This document shows, piece after piece, positions 24,344-35,152 of a stretch of 64,000 bases of DNA. Each line of letters opens with the position of its first letter. Position 1 is the first letter of the stretch. The stretch is from Paramecium tetraurelia (Eukaryota > Ciliophora > Oligohymenophorea > Peniculida > Parameciidae). The notes under the pieces are model-generated. The model saw only the letters and a program-made list of their open reading frames with translations, ran no database searches and was not told the origin of the DNA. Where the stretch lies: assembly GCF_000165425.1 (NCBI RefSeq), contig NW_001798967.1:62001-126000 (forward strand), in the 5' to 3' direction. Position numbers and translations under genes: made by a program.

Positions 24344-25483
24344 TCAATTTATTGCTTCTCTTTTAATCCTTTTCCTTTAATATATATAAGATACTTCTTA
24401 AATGTCTAACACATTGAAGTGTTCAAAAACAGAAGGGTTCTCAGGAGCCTCATTAAATATTTCAAATATTGTCATAGCATCATGATATCCGATTTAATTT
24501 CCATCTCTCAATTGCTAAATATAATATTGTCTTATATCTCCTCTCCGAAACTCCCAAGTCAAAATTGGAATGCTCTCTGGATCAACATATTTTATTGAAT
24601 GCCAAATTAATTCAAAAGAGCCGTTATAAATTCCATCGTTATCCCAGTATTTATAAGTCTAATTAGGATCATAATCACTTATCATTTAAGCAATTCCTAT
24701 AAGTTTAGAATTTTAGCCTAAAGGAAAAAATATTAAATAAACAGATTTATTTTTATCCGCGTATAATTATGATAGTTCTTGATTAACTAAAGAACTCGAA
24801 CACCAAATCCCATACTTGATAGCCTTATGAATATTTTAAAATCCATTTTTAGGTCTTATAAGAACAAAATGTGAATCTTGAGAGGGCATATGATTTTTAT
24901 TTAGTTATTTTAATGGGTTAAAATTCGCCCTTAATTCATTCATGTCATAATAATCATTAGCCCTTAAAAACTAAGTTTGGAATTAATAGAAAATATTATT
25001 AGATTATTAAGGCAGTTAATACATTTAGTAATTTTTATTTTACTAATAACCTGCATTATTCTATGTATTATAATAGCCCCTGCTTTGGTTATCTTTACGG
25101 TTATATTGTTCCCTATTTTACCTTTCAGGATATTATCCGAATTATTGTTATTAATCAGAGTAACATCCTTAATCAGTTTGGCGAGCCTGAACTTACATTT
25201 ATTAATTATAGTATGTTTTCTCCGATTAATGCTTTTTATTATGTTATTAATATCCTCTTTTGGGTATGTAATCATTTTACTAATTAAAATATGATCCAGA
25301 AGCCTAATTCATTTGTTTATACCCTTTAAGAGGCGCGACTCCAACTTACTAATCATAATTTCCATTTTAGTTCTACATATTTTAATTCTAATTTTTATAT
25401 CCTTTCAATGGTCTCATGTCCTGAGATGTCTCTTAATTTTCGTAATTGGTTTGAGTGTTAGCATTTCCCCAATACTAGTCCAT
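24344..25483 (-). CDS. YTH-domain m6A reader with Q/N/Y-rich N-terminus, 379 aa
   Basis: The C-terminal 200 residues form a YTH domain that binds N6-methyladenosine in RNA. SHFVLIRPKNGFQNIHKAIK is followed by YGIWCSSSLVNQELSQLY, SVYLIFFPLGQNSKLIGIAQ, YWDNDGIYNGSFELIWHSIK and a WEFRRGDI-type end. The tryptophans of the aromatic cage (GIWCSS; YWDND) are present. The first 180 residues are built mainly of Q, N, Y, G and S with repeated L-K-G-Y-K or R-G-Y-x motifs, resembling the prion-like leader of YTHDF proteins. No intron (1140 nt). A downstream in-frame ATG near the YTH domain would give a short form, but the open upstream frame favours the long one. Confidence 0.9.
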
Positions 25484-25982
25484 ATAATTATGAAATTTTT
25501 TCTAAAGAATTTAATTATTTTCTTTAGCAATTAGTATGAATTTTTAATACAAAATATTTAAGTTTATATATTATTATATAGGGTGCATTATAATTAATTA
25601 GAACTAATTTTTGTGTAAAAATATAATAAAAAAAATGTAATTGAAGAAGTTTATTTTTGAATATCATACTTTTATATTCAAAGTAACTTAGAATATTTAT
25701 ATATACAAATTTATTTAAACTAATATTTATTTAGTCAATTAGGGTTGTTAGAACAGAAGATACTTTATTAATATTTTTTAAATGTATTCATTTTTAGTTT
25801 TAAACTGAAAGTTGTTTCATATTTTTAGGAACAAACAACAATCATTGCTATCAAATTTAGGAATAACTATAATTTATAGAAATAACTAAATGAAAGATGC
25901 ATTAGTAACATAATTTAGGAATTCTTATTTAATGAATAGAGTATTATAATTGATTTATAAACTTAAATTTCACACTTATATT
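25484..25982. other. Divergent intergenic region, no gene seen
   Basis: Lies between the ATG of the YTH gene (minus) and that of the next plus-strand gene. It should contain both promoters. It is very A/T-rich. No coding-like frame or RNA gene was recognised. Confidence 0.5.
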
Positions 25983-26745
25983 ATGAGATCCAGCTTAGCT
26001 CTTCGTTTAAGAAATTCTATAGATAATACTCATATTTAATATGACAATAAATACTCCGTTCATGTGAATACTTAACATCCTGTAATGAGTCCTAGGAAGT
26101 CAGTTGATAAAACTACCATCAATTAGATTTATAAAGTAACTTAACCACATCAAATTAAACATAAAACAACAAAATTGGGAAGGGATTCATGTGGCTATAA
26201 TGTTAGATACAACAATTCTGTTGATGTAAGTTTAGAAGAATTAAAGAAAATAAAAACATTAGAAAAAAGTTTATATTGCATTTAAGACAATAGATAAAGA
26301 GGCGATAATAAAATCATTAATGATAAAGTTCTAAAAGAGGTTCTGTAAATATAATATCTATTCTTCTTAGAACCCTTTCTAAATCAGCAATAACTTAGAT
26401 AAATAACCGAAAAGATATTCTCTCCCTGTTTTAAATAAGAAATAATCGCCTTAACATAGTAACCAGGATAAAATCAAGATTCCAGTGTTGCCAGTCATAT
26501 CTGAAAATATTAATGCCAAATAAAACAACTTTAGTATCGAAAAATGTTTGGAAGACCTAAATAAAATTAAGAGCGGTGGACATAAAGAGTATCCATAATC
26601 AACGGAAAGAATTTTGGACTTATTATTACTAAACACATGCGATTTAAAAAAAATCTTCAAAAACCAGAACCAAAAGAACAAAAGGAAAATAATTGTTTAA
26701 AGTAAAGTGCCTTAAGATTTTTTTAATATTTTAAAAAACTACTGA
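25983..26745 (+). CDS. Ser/Asn/Lys-rich protein, 243 aa, unknown
   Basis: Starts MRSSLALRLRNSIDNTHIQY and continues as a basic, probably disordered protein. It has helical stretches near the middle (SLEELKKIKTLEKSLYCIQD) and end (STERILDLLLLNTCDLKKIF). A 31-nt GT...TAG intron at about 26337-26367 restores the frame and gives 732 coding nt. A 26-nt alternative beginning at the internal GTA leads to a poorer frame. No domain is recognised. Confidence 0.6.
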
Positions 26746-27197
26746 TTATAATCTAAGCGTATAAAATACATAATCATTTTTATTTATGCTTAAAATTATA
26801 CAATTTCTGAATGATGAACAAAAATTTAATTTTTTTCCAGTATGGTTTATCAAATACTCAAAATAAAATTAGAATAGATGTAAAAACTAAAAAATAAATA
26901 ATTCTAAATCTCGTATCTAAAACCACGATGAAAAATTCCTTTCAAATATACTATGAAAAAAAATTAATGAACAAATTCAAGGAGATAAAACAAGTCCAAT
27001 TTTTCCTTTGAAAGAATAGTTAAATGGAATGTAATGCCAATTGACTTTCCTCTTGTTTCGTTTTCTTATGTAGATTTAGGCTTATTACAAACAAAGACAG
27101 CCAAAACTCCAAAAAAAATTAGAAATACACAATGCATTTTATTAACAACATAATTTAAAGGCTTGAATAAGAAGAAAACAAGGTTAATTGTCTATTG
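26746..27197. other. Unresolved short open frames on the plus strand
   Basis: A 66-codon plus-strand frame runs from ATG 26811 to TGA 27009-27011. Coding-like pieces in other frames follow to about 27166. They might be exons of one small gene joined by introns, but I could not find a splice pattern that reads through cleanly. No family is recognised. Treated as unresolved. Confidence 0.35.
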
Positions 27198-27512
27198 TCA
27201 TTAAGGCTTAAGGAATTTATTTATTGGTATCTTTAATATCTCACCTGAACTTAACAATTTTTCGACAAATTTCTCAATTTGAAATTTAGGTCCTCATAAC
27301 CAAAGCGAATTTTGCACAAATTTAATTAAATATTGTTTCTTCACCACCCATAGATTATTCCATTTCCACTTTCTTATAAATTAAGTTCTTCTATTAATAA
27401 AGTTAATTATCCATTAATTCTTTTGGCATGTTTGTAAGAACTCTTTTATATTCTTCCTACTTAAAGTCGCATAAGTATTAAGAACATCTTTTCTCATGTA
27501 TTTAATTTTCAT
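27198..27512 (-). CDS. Small helical protein, 86 aa, unknown
   Basis: Two introns (about 27457-27482 and 27273-27300; 26 and 28 nt) give a 261-nt frame. It contains QEEYKRVLTNMPKELMDNQL, then IYKKVEMEQSMGGEETIFNQ and FALKFVEKLLSSGEILKIPI. Without the second intron an in-frame TGA appears. With it the reading is smooth. It ends 86 bp upstream of the SEM1 stop on the same strand. The C-terminal half resembles a small winged-helix-like arrangement, but I cannot name a family. The start is the first ATG compatible with the frame. Confidence 0.5.
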
Positions 27513-27597
27513 GTTGATATCATAATCAGTAGAATTCAAATTTAAGTAATTTTTTAGCAGCTATTTAATAAAAGTCCATAATTTTTAATATTATATA

Positions 27598-27846
27598 TCA
27601 TTTTTGGGCTAATTCTTATTTCAATTAAATTGAAAACTCATCTGTCAGATCTTCATCATCCCAGTCCTCTCTCCATTATTTGATATCTATTTTCAAATCA
27701 TGATTCACTTCCAAATCTATCATTTATCATATTAAATAGCTACCCTCTTATTCAAATTCTTCGAAATCATCATCATCTTCATCAAAGATTTTTTGTATTT
27801 ATTATGGTTGTTATGCAGGCTTCTCTTCCTCTATTTTGTTAGACAT
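27598..27846 (-). CDS. SEM1: SEM1/DSS1 (Rpn15) proteasome-lid protein, 73 aa
   Basis: Tiny acidic protein of the 26S proteasome lid, also part of TREX-2 and BRCA2-type complexes. Both diagnostic acidic-aromatic clusters are present: FDEDDDDFEEFEQED and, after a linker, WREDWDDEDLTDEFSIQLKQ. The C-terminal helix QLKQELAQK is family-typical. Length (73 aa) matches DSS1 (about 70). One 27-nt intron at 27717-27743 carries an in-frame TGA, so retention would stop translation. Too short and too interrupted to be found with the standard code. Confidence 0.92.
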
Positions 27847-28251
27847 TTATTTAAAAAAAATTAATTAAATATAATACTAATCAGGGAAAATAATAATTAT
27901 AATTAATTTCTTAAGAAGATTCAACAAACTTAACTATGCATTTATGAAATAACCTTCCTTTCATCTGGATTATCAAAAATAATTACTTAACACTATTTTC
28001 TTGAAAAAAATGAGTATATGAAATTTTGGATACACAGTTATACAAATCGATTTTATAAACCAATATAATAAAGATTTTCTACTTTCTTTTGTGTTTTTAT
28101 TGATTTAATAATCTGATAAGATTATAATTGTTTTCTTAAAATAAAAATAAAAATAAAAATAAAACTCGAAAAATAATTAGATCATTTAAAGTATTTTTAT
28201 TACAAGTAGATAATTAGATAATAATATTCTCATACAAATTCCAAATATATA
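27847..28251. other. Intergenic region with a short ATAAAA tandem repeat
   Basis: About 400 bp between the SEM1 start and the 3' end of the ubiquitin-like gene. The only structure seen is four perfect copies of ATAAAA at 28141-28164. No coding-like frame or RNA gene was found. Confidence 0.5.
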
Positions 28252-30336
28252 TCAATCAAAATCTTTATAGTCTGGATCTCCTTTTTTATACTCATTAGAA
28301 AAATTAATTTGGCTATTTTATTTGCATGCTTAACTAGCCTCATTAATCTCCTTCAACAACTAAATTTATAACTAATTAATCTTACTTATTCCTCATTTAA
28401 CTCTTCTTCTTATTATATCTTCGATTGCTATTATTCAAGAGATTTTTTATGTTAATTATAGGACCTTTCTATCATGCCCCATAGCATCATAAACAGCATA
28501 CCACTAAACATCATAGCCATTTCTTGGCCAACAGATTTTCTTAATAACTCCTAAAGGTTTGCCCTAATAATGATAATTTTTATTACTATATAACTAGTTT
28601 GTAATCATCAAGACCATGGACTAATCCTTCTGAAACTTCATAAGCAGTTTCTCCAATCATTTTAAAGAATTGACTGACTATTGCATCACTAAACTTTTCA
28701 ACACTATTTGTATAGTCCTTTTCAATTATTAAGAAAAATTATTTAATATGTTTTACAAGAGCTTCAGAAGCTGTAATTCTTGGTTCAAATCCTTCGATTA
28801 ATAAATGCTAATCGCTTCCTTTAGGAACTACTGTAGATAAAAAGGAATTTGCTATTTTTTCTATTAATTCTATTCTTCCTTCATTTTTGCTTATTAAATT
28901 ATGTAAATTTTCTTTAATGCTTCCTTGTTATCCATCCAAAAATGAATAGTTGCCTGAGAACTATGCAGCCATTATATCCCCTATTTTAACTTAAGAAAAT
29001 ATTTATAAAATTTCTATTTCACCATCTTCCATTTGATTTGAATAATTTTACATCATAAGTTCGTGTAAAGTCATAGTTAATAAATTGGCTCCTCCTTGTT
29101 GACCTCCTAGCCCTAGATTTCCAAGTAAACCAGACATAATCGATTGTGCTTATTAAGGTACGTTCTGGGTACTCTATTGCTATTGGGGTTATTAATTTTG
29201 ACCTTAAGGTTAAGATTATTGCTCAGATCCAAATTATTGTTGTGGTTAAAATTAATTTTACTATTATTCTAAGTTAATTATGTTGCTAAATTATAAAAAG
29301 AATAATACTTCACTAAATTATTGATAGCATTTAAAGGATTGTTATTTTATTATTAATTTCCTGCTTAATTTGATTCTGATTCACTTCCTGCATCAATCTC
29401 TAAAACTTAAGCATCTATAATAATCTAATCCCCTTATTATTCAACCTGCATCTATGGTTAATTATTTTATTATAAATTTTGATTTTATGAAAATTAATTT
29501 AAAATCTATCCTAATGAGTTAAACAAATTTTATTAAGGTTATTGTTGTTGTTATTATGTTGATTATGATTAAGATTATTATGTTGATTATGATTACTAAG
29601 TCGATTATGGTTATTATTATTAGTTTGCCCGTTATTATTAAGCTTATTGATTTTATTATTATTATTATGGATTTCTGGCAATATGTTAATGTTATACATT
29701 GATAATTCCATGATGATGACGGTGGTGATGATTGTGGGCTATTAATTAGTTTGGTACCTATAATGAAAATTATCCTGGAGCAGATCCAAGATCTAAAAAT
29801 CGAAGCAAAGCAGAATATAAATCACTAGTCATTCTATTTATTGATTAGACAACTGATGCAGAGTCTCTACTTAATTGCATTGTCTCTTTTCTTTATGTTT
29901 CAGAAGTTAAAAATGGTTCCCTCATTAAAAGATCTGACACTCTTTACAAAATTGGTAAAGATCTTTAAAGAACATAGCACAATTAATGAATATAATGACC
30001 TAAGACTGTAATGTTATTTCTATGCTCTGTCATTTAGGGCAATTAAAATTATAATCCAAGTAATGAAGATTAATAAAAATTGCCCAGCACTCTACTTAGT
30101 GATTGAATGTGTTCTGTAGGAAGAAGGACTCCAACACCAGATTAGTCATTTGGCAATAAAGTTACTTATTATAATTATGGTTGGTTTTATTATTAAGGTA
30201 TTGGTTGTTATTATCTAGTAGGTGTAGATTAATTTGGTAAATTTTACTATTATTATTATCGCTATTATTATTATTACTATTATTATTATTATTGCTATTA
30301 TTATTATTATTGCTATTATTATTATTATTGCTACTA

Positions 30337-30380
<44 letters not shown>

Positions 30381-30956
30381 GCTACTATTGTTATTATTAT
30401 TAACCTTATTGAGTAGTTTAAGCCTATTATTATTGAGGTTACTATTGTTATTATGTCCTTATTATTGGAGATCCAAACATTGATAGAATATTTGCTAATT
30501 CTGGGGGCATAAATGTTTAGCCATCTAATGCAGAAATATAAAAAGAATTACCTCCTCCTCCTCCTATATGGATTTATGTAGTAGTTTGAATTCCAGGCAT
30601 AAATTAAAACCTCTATTGTTACTATTGATTTTAATTTTAATTTTATTATGGCTATTGAGTTTATTGTGGATGAGTAATCGCCATCAAATGAATTGTTTGA
30701 TCATCTTCCTTAACTAATTGTCTATTTATTCAATACTTATTTCATTTAATTTTTAATTATCAAGAAGTGCCTTTCCCAAAAAGATCAATCTTTATCTATC
30801 TATTGGAACTTAAGATTTCTCAAAAATTTCTTTTTTTAAGTCTGCTATCGTTATCTATGTTTATATTAGTTTGAATACATCTTGAGGTACTTCGAACTCA
30901 AAGACTTATTGAGATATTGTTTTGACTTTAATTTTTCTCTTCTAATTAATATCCAT
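28252..30956 (-). CDS. Ubiquitin-like, polyQ-rich protein, BAG6/Scythe-like, 861 aa
   Basis: The N-terminus is a ubiquitin-like domain (about residues 8-80): ISQQVFEFEVPQDITIADLK, then SQVPIDRQRLIFLGKALLDN and EDDQTIHLMAI. A long Q-rich region with a pure polyQ tract follows, then a helical segment (TEHIQSLSRVLGNFYQSSLL), a His-rich patch, more Q/N-rich sequence, and a helical C-terminal third with MAMMFSGMLFMMLWGM. This order resembles BAG6/Scythe chaperone proteins; a ubiquilin-type protein is the alternative, though no UBA is seen. Introns: 30855-30878, 30714-30736, 29286-29308, 28564-28586 and 28360-28385, leaving 2586 coding nt. Predicted role: protein quality control. Confidence 0.75.
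30246..30402 (-). repeat. Trinucleotide repeat encoding polyglutamine
   Basis: About 52 triplets that read ATT on the plus strand and mostly TAA on the coding strand, with scattered TAG and CAA. All encode Gln in this code; one CGA (Arg) interrupts. It lies in frame inside the ubiquitin-like gene. The mixture of TAA, TAG and CAA should limit slippage less than fully mixed codons, so length variation between alleles is plausible. Confidence 0.85.
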
Positions 30957-31098
30957 ATTTCTTTATAATAATTTTAATAATAATAATATATATTACGATG
31001 TGCAATTAAAATTGGAAGAAAGGTGAAGTGTTGGTTGATATAAGTAAATGTTTGATCATATATAAATGCAACCTTTATCTTCATATAGAATTTCTCCA

Positions 31099-33841
31099 TC
31101 ATAAAAATTTATTCTTTGGAATTTATGATCTTGGCTGTTGTTTCTCAAATGAAATGTCTTCTCTCTGAGTATTTGAAAGTAGGTTCTTGTATTATTATTG
31201 ATTGAAAAATTTTGCTACATATCTCTAGTAATATCTTGGATTATTTATTTCTTATAACGGCAAAATCAAAGACGCCATCTATTTGTTCACAGGATGGATG
31301 CTCATTTTATGATGATGATCATGCCTATTGTTCCAATTTTAAATATCTGATTAAGGAGTTCGTATGGGTAACTTTCTATAAGTTGTTCCAATCATGCATT
31401 CTGATGGATCTACAAAATCATTAACTTATTTTTTCAACTCTTTTGAATTAAGTTAAAAATAAGATAGGTTGGGCAGCTTTTCCCTTGTCAATTACAAAGG
31501 ATAATACCAATATAAACTATTTTCAGAAGGTTAAATTTAGTTCAGCTTTTATGATAAATCACTTGTCATGTGCTAACTCAATTTTTCTGGGATACCATTC
31601 AATACTATCTTAGAATTTATTGGAATTAGATCAAAAGATCTCATAAAATTTTGACAATTTTCCTCATTCTGTAGAACAATACATAAAAATATGCAAGAGA
31701 CTTTTCGAAGAAAAATGTTTTTTTTTCATTCAAATTCTTCAATATTTTTTCTAAGTCTTCTTAATTGAAGGATTCAAAAATCTAACGTTTAATAGTAGGG
31801 TTATTAGTCATGTATTCAATCAATCTAAGCATTGACTCAATCAAAGAGTCCACATCTTATTCGGAATGCTTTTTTAATTAAGCATGAGAAATACAATTTT
31901 AATTTATATAAGGAAATTTATAAATTGTGAACCACGTTGTTTAAAACAAATTTAAAGAGTAATATGATTTTGTTGATGCTTTTAATTTCATTTCAATCAA
32001 TACTAAAATTTAAATTTCTTGAATTTATCTTGGGTAGTCTTTTGGAAGCAGAATTACACCTTTAAGCTTAGTAAATATTATTATTCTGTCTTTAGCCAAG
32101 TAGGTCGACCCCTAAGATGCCTTGAATTTTCTTGACTTTTTATTGTAAAGAAAATAAATCTTGCTATGGTCTTATATCCAACAATTAGGCTAATATTAAT
32201 CAATAATTCTACTCTTTCCGACTACTAATAATGGGTGATGATTTGTTTCTTATAACTTTTAATCACTAAATATTTCTTCCCCAATTTTAGCAGCTTAAAT
32301 AGGTTTTTCTAGAGTGATTAAAGGGCTTTTATCTTAATTTTTATGAATTTCCCCTTTATTTCTCTCCACAGAGGACACCAATGTTCTTTAGTCCTTCAGA
32401 TCCATTTTATCACTTGCTACTTTTTCAACTCTTTCAGGACTTTTATTTGGAGATACATGTATTTTTTTTGTTGATTAGCATTGTTCTACAAGGAGGACAA
32501 CTTAAGAACATGATTATGAATGCCTTGTAGAATCTTGAATAGTTTAGAGTTATTCATTTTCATCTGTTCTGATTGATTTATGTATTTGTGAGTATATTTA
32601 TGAAATATATCTAAATAAATTTTCAATAACTAATAACTAATCCTTTACACTTTATTTCGAGTTGTATTAAGGCATTCCATCCTTTTTTTGATACAGCCTT
32701 TAATGAACTTATTAGCTCTTTAAGAAATTATTTAATTTTTCTTTTGTTTAGTTACAAATTTCTGATTATTTATTTAGCTCTTAATCTAAGGAGATTGTTT
32801 TCTCTTAAAGAGTTTTAAATTTAGTTTCAAACTAGTTTGTTAATTTTTCCATCAATTCTTAATCTTCTTATTTGCATAGAGAATATACTTTTTATTCTGA
32901 ACTATCCAAACAAAATTGTATATAATGATTCATTTGATCCACCTTAGTTTGAATTTAGTTTGTGATGATACTTTGTTTTTCTATTATATTTTAAAACTCA
33001 AGCTAAATTTTTTATTCTAATTAATCAAATTATTATTTTATTTGTGAACTTTGATTGAGCATGCTATAATAATTTGGAATTGATACCCCTTAGTTTGGAT
33101 TGTGATTGTTTCCTTAAAAATTTGGTTTTTTTAAGAAATGTCGTTTATCTATTATGTAAACTCCTTTTCAAATTCTATGGTTGAATTTTTGGTTAATGTA
33201 ATGGCACTTTAGAGTTCTTCAACTACTCTTTCTGATTTTCTCAAATAAGTGGAAAAGTTTTATATCTGATAATATTATTATTAAATCTTTTCGTCAGTCC
33301 ATTTTTACATTTCCTCAACTTTCTATTTTAATAGATCATCAATTAACTTAATAGCTTTATCGATTAATGTTTGCTGAAGTAATTGATTATTCATAAGATT
33401 ATTTTAGATAGTACTAACTATAAACTTGTCGTTGGCCTTTAATTCAAATTTTTTATCCAATTTATCTACCTACTAATCAAGCTGCACAAATTTATTGAAC
33501 ATCTCTTCTCTTTTTTTTATTTCTTCTTCGTGTTACGTTAATTTTTACTCTTCAATTTCTTTTATTTTATTTATTAGACTTGCTTCATGTTCCAAAAAAA
33601 TTTTTTCTACTCTCTGATTCAATTTCTCTTGAATAACATTTAAGCTCTAACTATAGAATCATTTATATACGGAAGCATGCTGATTTTATTAATTGATGAT
33701 CTGATTAATCCTTTCATTTAAGGCTGCTATTTCATCTTATGATTAAAGCATATATAAATTGGTATTGGTTGACAATTACTTTAAATCAGTCTAAAGATTA
33801 TTAATTCTAATTTCTTGAGAGGTATTTTAAATAATACTCAT
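31099..33841 (-). CDS. Coiled-coil protein with unknown C-terminal domain, 891 aa
   Basis: Residues 1-400 form a long coiled coil (EEQKLTQHEEEIKKREEMFN is typical). A disordered stretch follows around 400-480. Then comes a roughly 400-residue region of mixed helix and strand (HPLLVVGKSRIIDQ; WYYPLQLTREKLPNLSYFQL) that looks globular but matches nothing I know. Introns at 33647-33670, 33064-33086 and 31663-31682 (24, 23 and 20 nt) leave 2676 coding nt. The first two remove pieces that otherwise break the coiled coil. The start at 33841 begins MSIIQNTSQEIRINNLQ. Probably a cytoskeletal protein; unproven. Confidence 0.75.
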
Positions 33842-34262
33842 ATATATATCAAAATTATTAATGAATTATAAAGCTAATTTAGTTATATTTTAAATAAATC
33901 AGAAACTGTTATTAGAAAAAGCCAAATATTAATTAGATATTTAGAAGAGCTTATATTCTTAGCCATAATAATACATTAATCCTATTATTAAATCCTTAAG
34001 ACTAATTCTAATTAATATTTTGTAAAAATATAACTTAGAAATGGGGAAAGATATGATCAATAAACGATTGAATGGTAAGTATAATTTGAGAATATCATTT
34101 AAGAGTCTGAGGATAGGATAAGTGATTTAAAGAAATTTCATCCTTTCTATTTTTGCTTCTAAAAATACAAGAAGTTATTTATAGAATTTTTAGTGGTGGA
34201 AGTTGCTGGAATATTAATTGAGAAAATATTATGTTTATAATTTGGTAAAATATAATCTATAA
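33842..34262. other. Intergenic region with a weak plus-strand candidate exon
   Basis: On the plus strand an ATG at 34041 followed by a typical 29-nt GTAAG...AAG intron (34075-34103) yields MGKDMINKRLNESEDRISDL and a further hydrophobic stretch. The frame then runs antisense through the confident minus-strand gene at 34263-34778. Either a very short gene ends near 34260 by further splicing, or the frame is fortuitous. Not called. Confidence 0.35.
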
Positions 34263-34778
34263 TCATTTATTCTTGTATTGGCTATTAGTTTTAAGTTACT
34301 TTTTGTCAAAAGTATTAATTGAAATTGATCCTGATTGGCCCAATTAAATTGAAACATTCGAATCTTCTTTCAGGTTTTTGTATTTTCCTGATGATATATT
34401 TTGTTCTCTACTGGAGTTTCTTAATTGATAATTATTGTTTTTATTATTATTTTCATCATTTTTAAAATTAGATACATTAATAGTTTAAATAGCATAAGTT
34501 TTTTTTATCCAAGGTTTAGATTAAGTGCTATCGATCTCTTCTGACTATTGAGCCATATATGAAAACTACTAAACATTTTATATATTGTTTAAAGATTCTA
34601 AAATTTCAGTTTATGGAGATTCCTCCTTCTCAATTTATTCATCAAACATCAAAACACTTACGATTGGAGTTGGTTTGAATAAATGCGGAGGTCCATTTAA
34701 TTTGTATTGTTTGCTACATCTCAGTTTGAGTTCATTGGTTGATTTTTAAGAATCTTAAAAGCACAAAGATGATCCCAT
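34263..34778 (-). CDS. Small polar protein with N-myristoylation/palmitoylation-type start, 171 aa
   Basis: Uninterrupted 516-nt frame starting MGSSLCFQDSQKSTNELKLR. Gly2 with Ser/Leu following and Cys6 is a classic dual-acylation (myristate plus palmitate) signal. The remainder is S/N/Q/K-rich and probably disordered (KNDENNNKNNYQLRNSS). The opposite strand gives a misleading hydrophobic frame with stops. No domain is recognised. Expected to sit on a membrane, possibly the ciliary or plasma membrane. That localisation is inferred only from the first six residues. Confidence 0.65.
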
Positions 34779-35152
34779 TTTGGTAAACTTTATTAAATTA
34801 ATATAAAAATCCCATATTACAAATATTTCATCTATGGAATAAATATATGGGGCAAAGAATGAAAAGATGAATATTCTTTTTTATTCTTTATAACAACATT
34901 AAAATATATTATTATGGATGAAGTAGATAATATTATATTTTATATGCTAAATGAATTGATACCCTTATAATATAGAAAGAACCCAAAAAAGGGAGGAATT
35001 TAATAATATTAATAAAAACAGTAGTTGAGATTATAGGATATTGATAATTTAAATTATCACCTAAAATCCAAACTTTATGTATATGTTCTAAAAATAACAC
35101 AACCATAATTAAGAATTTTATATTACATTAATCAATACTAGAGTTAAGTTTA
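34779..35152. other. Intergenic region, no gene seen
   Basis: About 370 bp between the start of the acylated-protein gene and the 3' end of RAE1, both on the minus strand. Very A/T-rich. No coding-like frame, RNA gene or repeat was recognised. Confidence 0.5.

Noticed and set aside
24977-25294. Plus-strand hydrophobic 105-aa frame resembling a membrane protein
   Set aside because: It is the antisense shadow of the Q/N/Y-rich leader of the YTH gene; glutamine and asparagine codons read backwards become Leu/Ile codons.
30234-30483. Plus-strand poly-Ile and poly-Leu frames
   Set aside because: Antisense of the TAA-rich polyglutamine tract; not a plausible protein.
34263-34778. DENN-domain-like pieces on the plus strand (FPDDIF near 34400)
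   Set aside because: The frame contains TGA stops and low-complexity Leu/Phe runs, while the minus strand gives one uninterrupted frame of typical composition.
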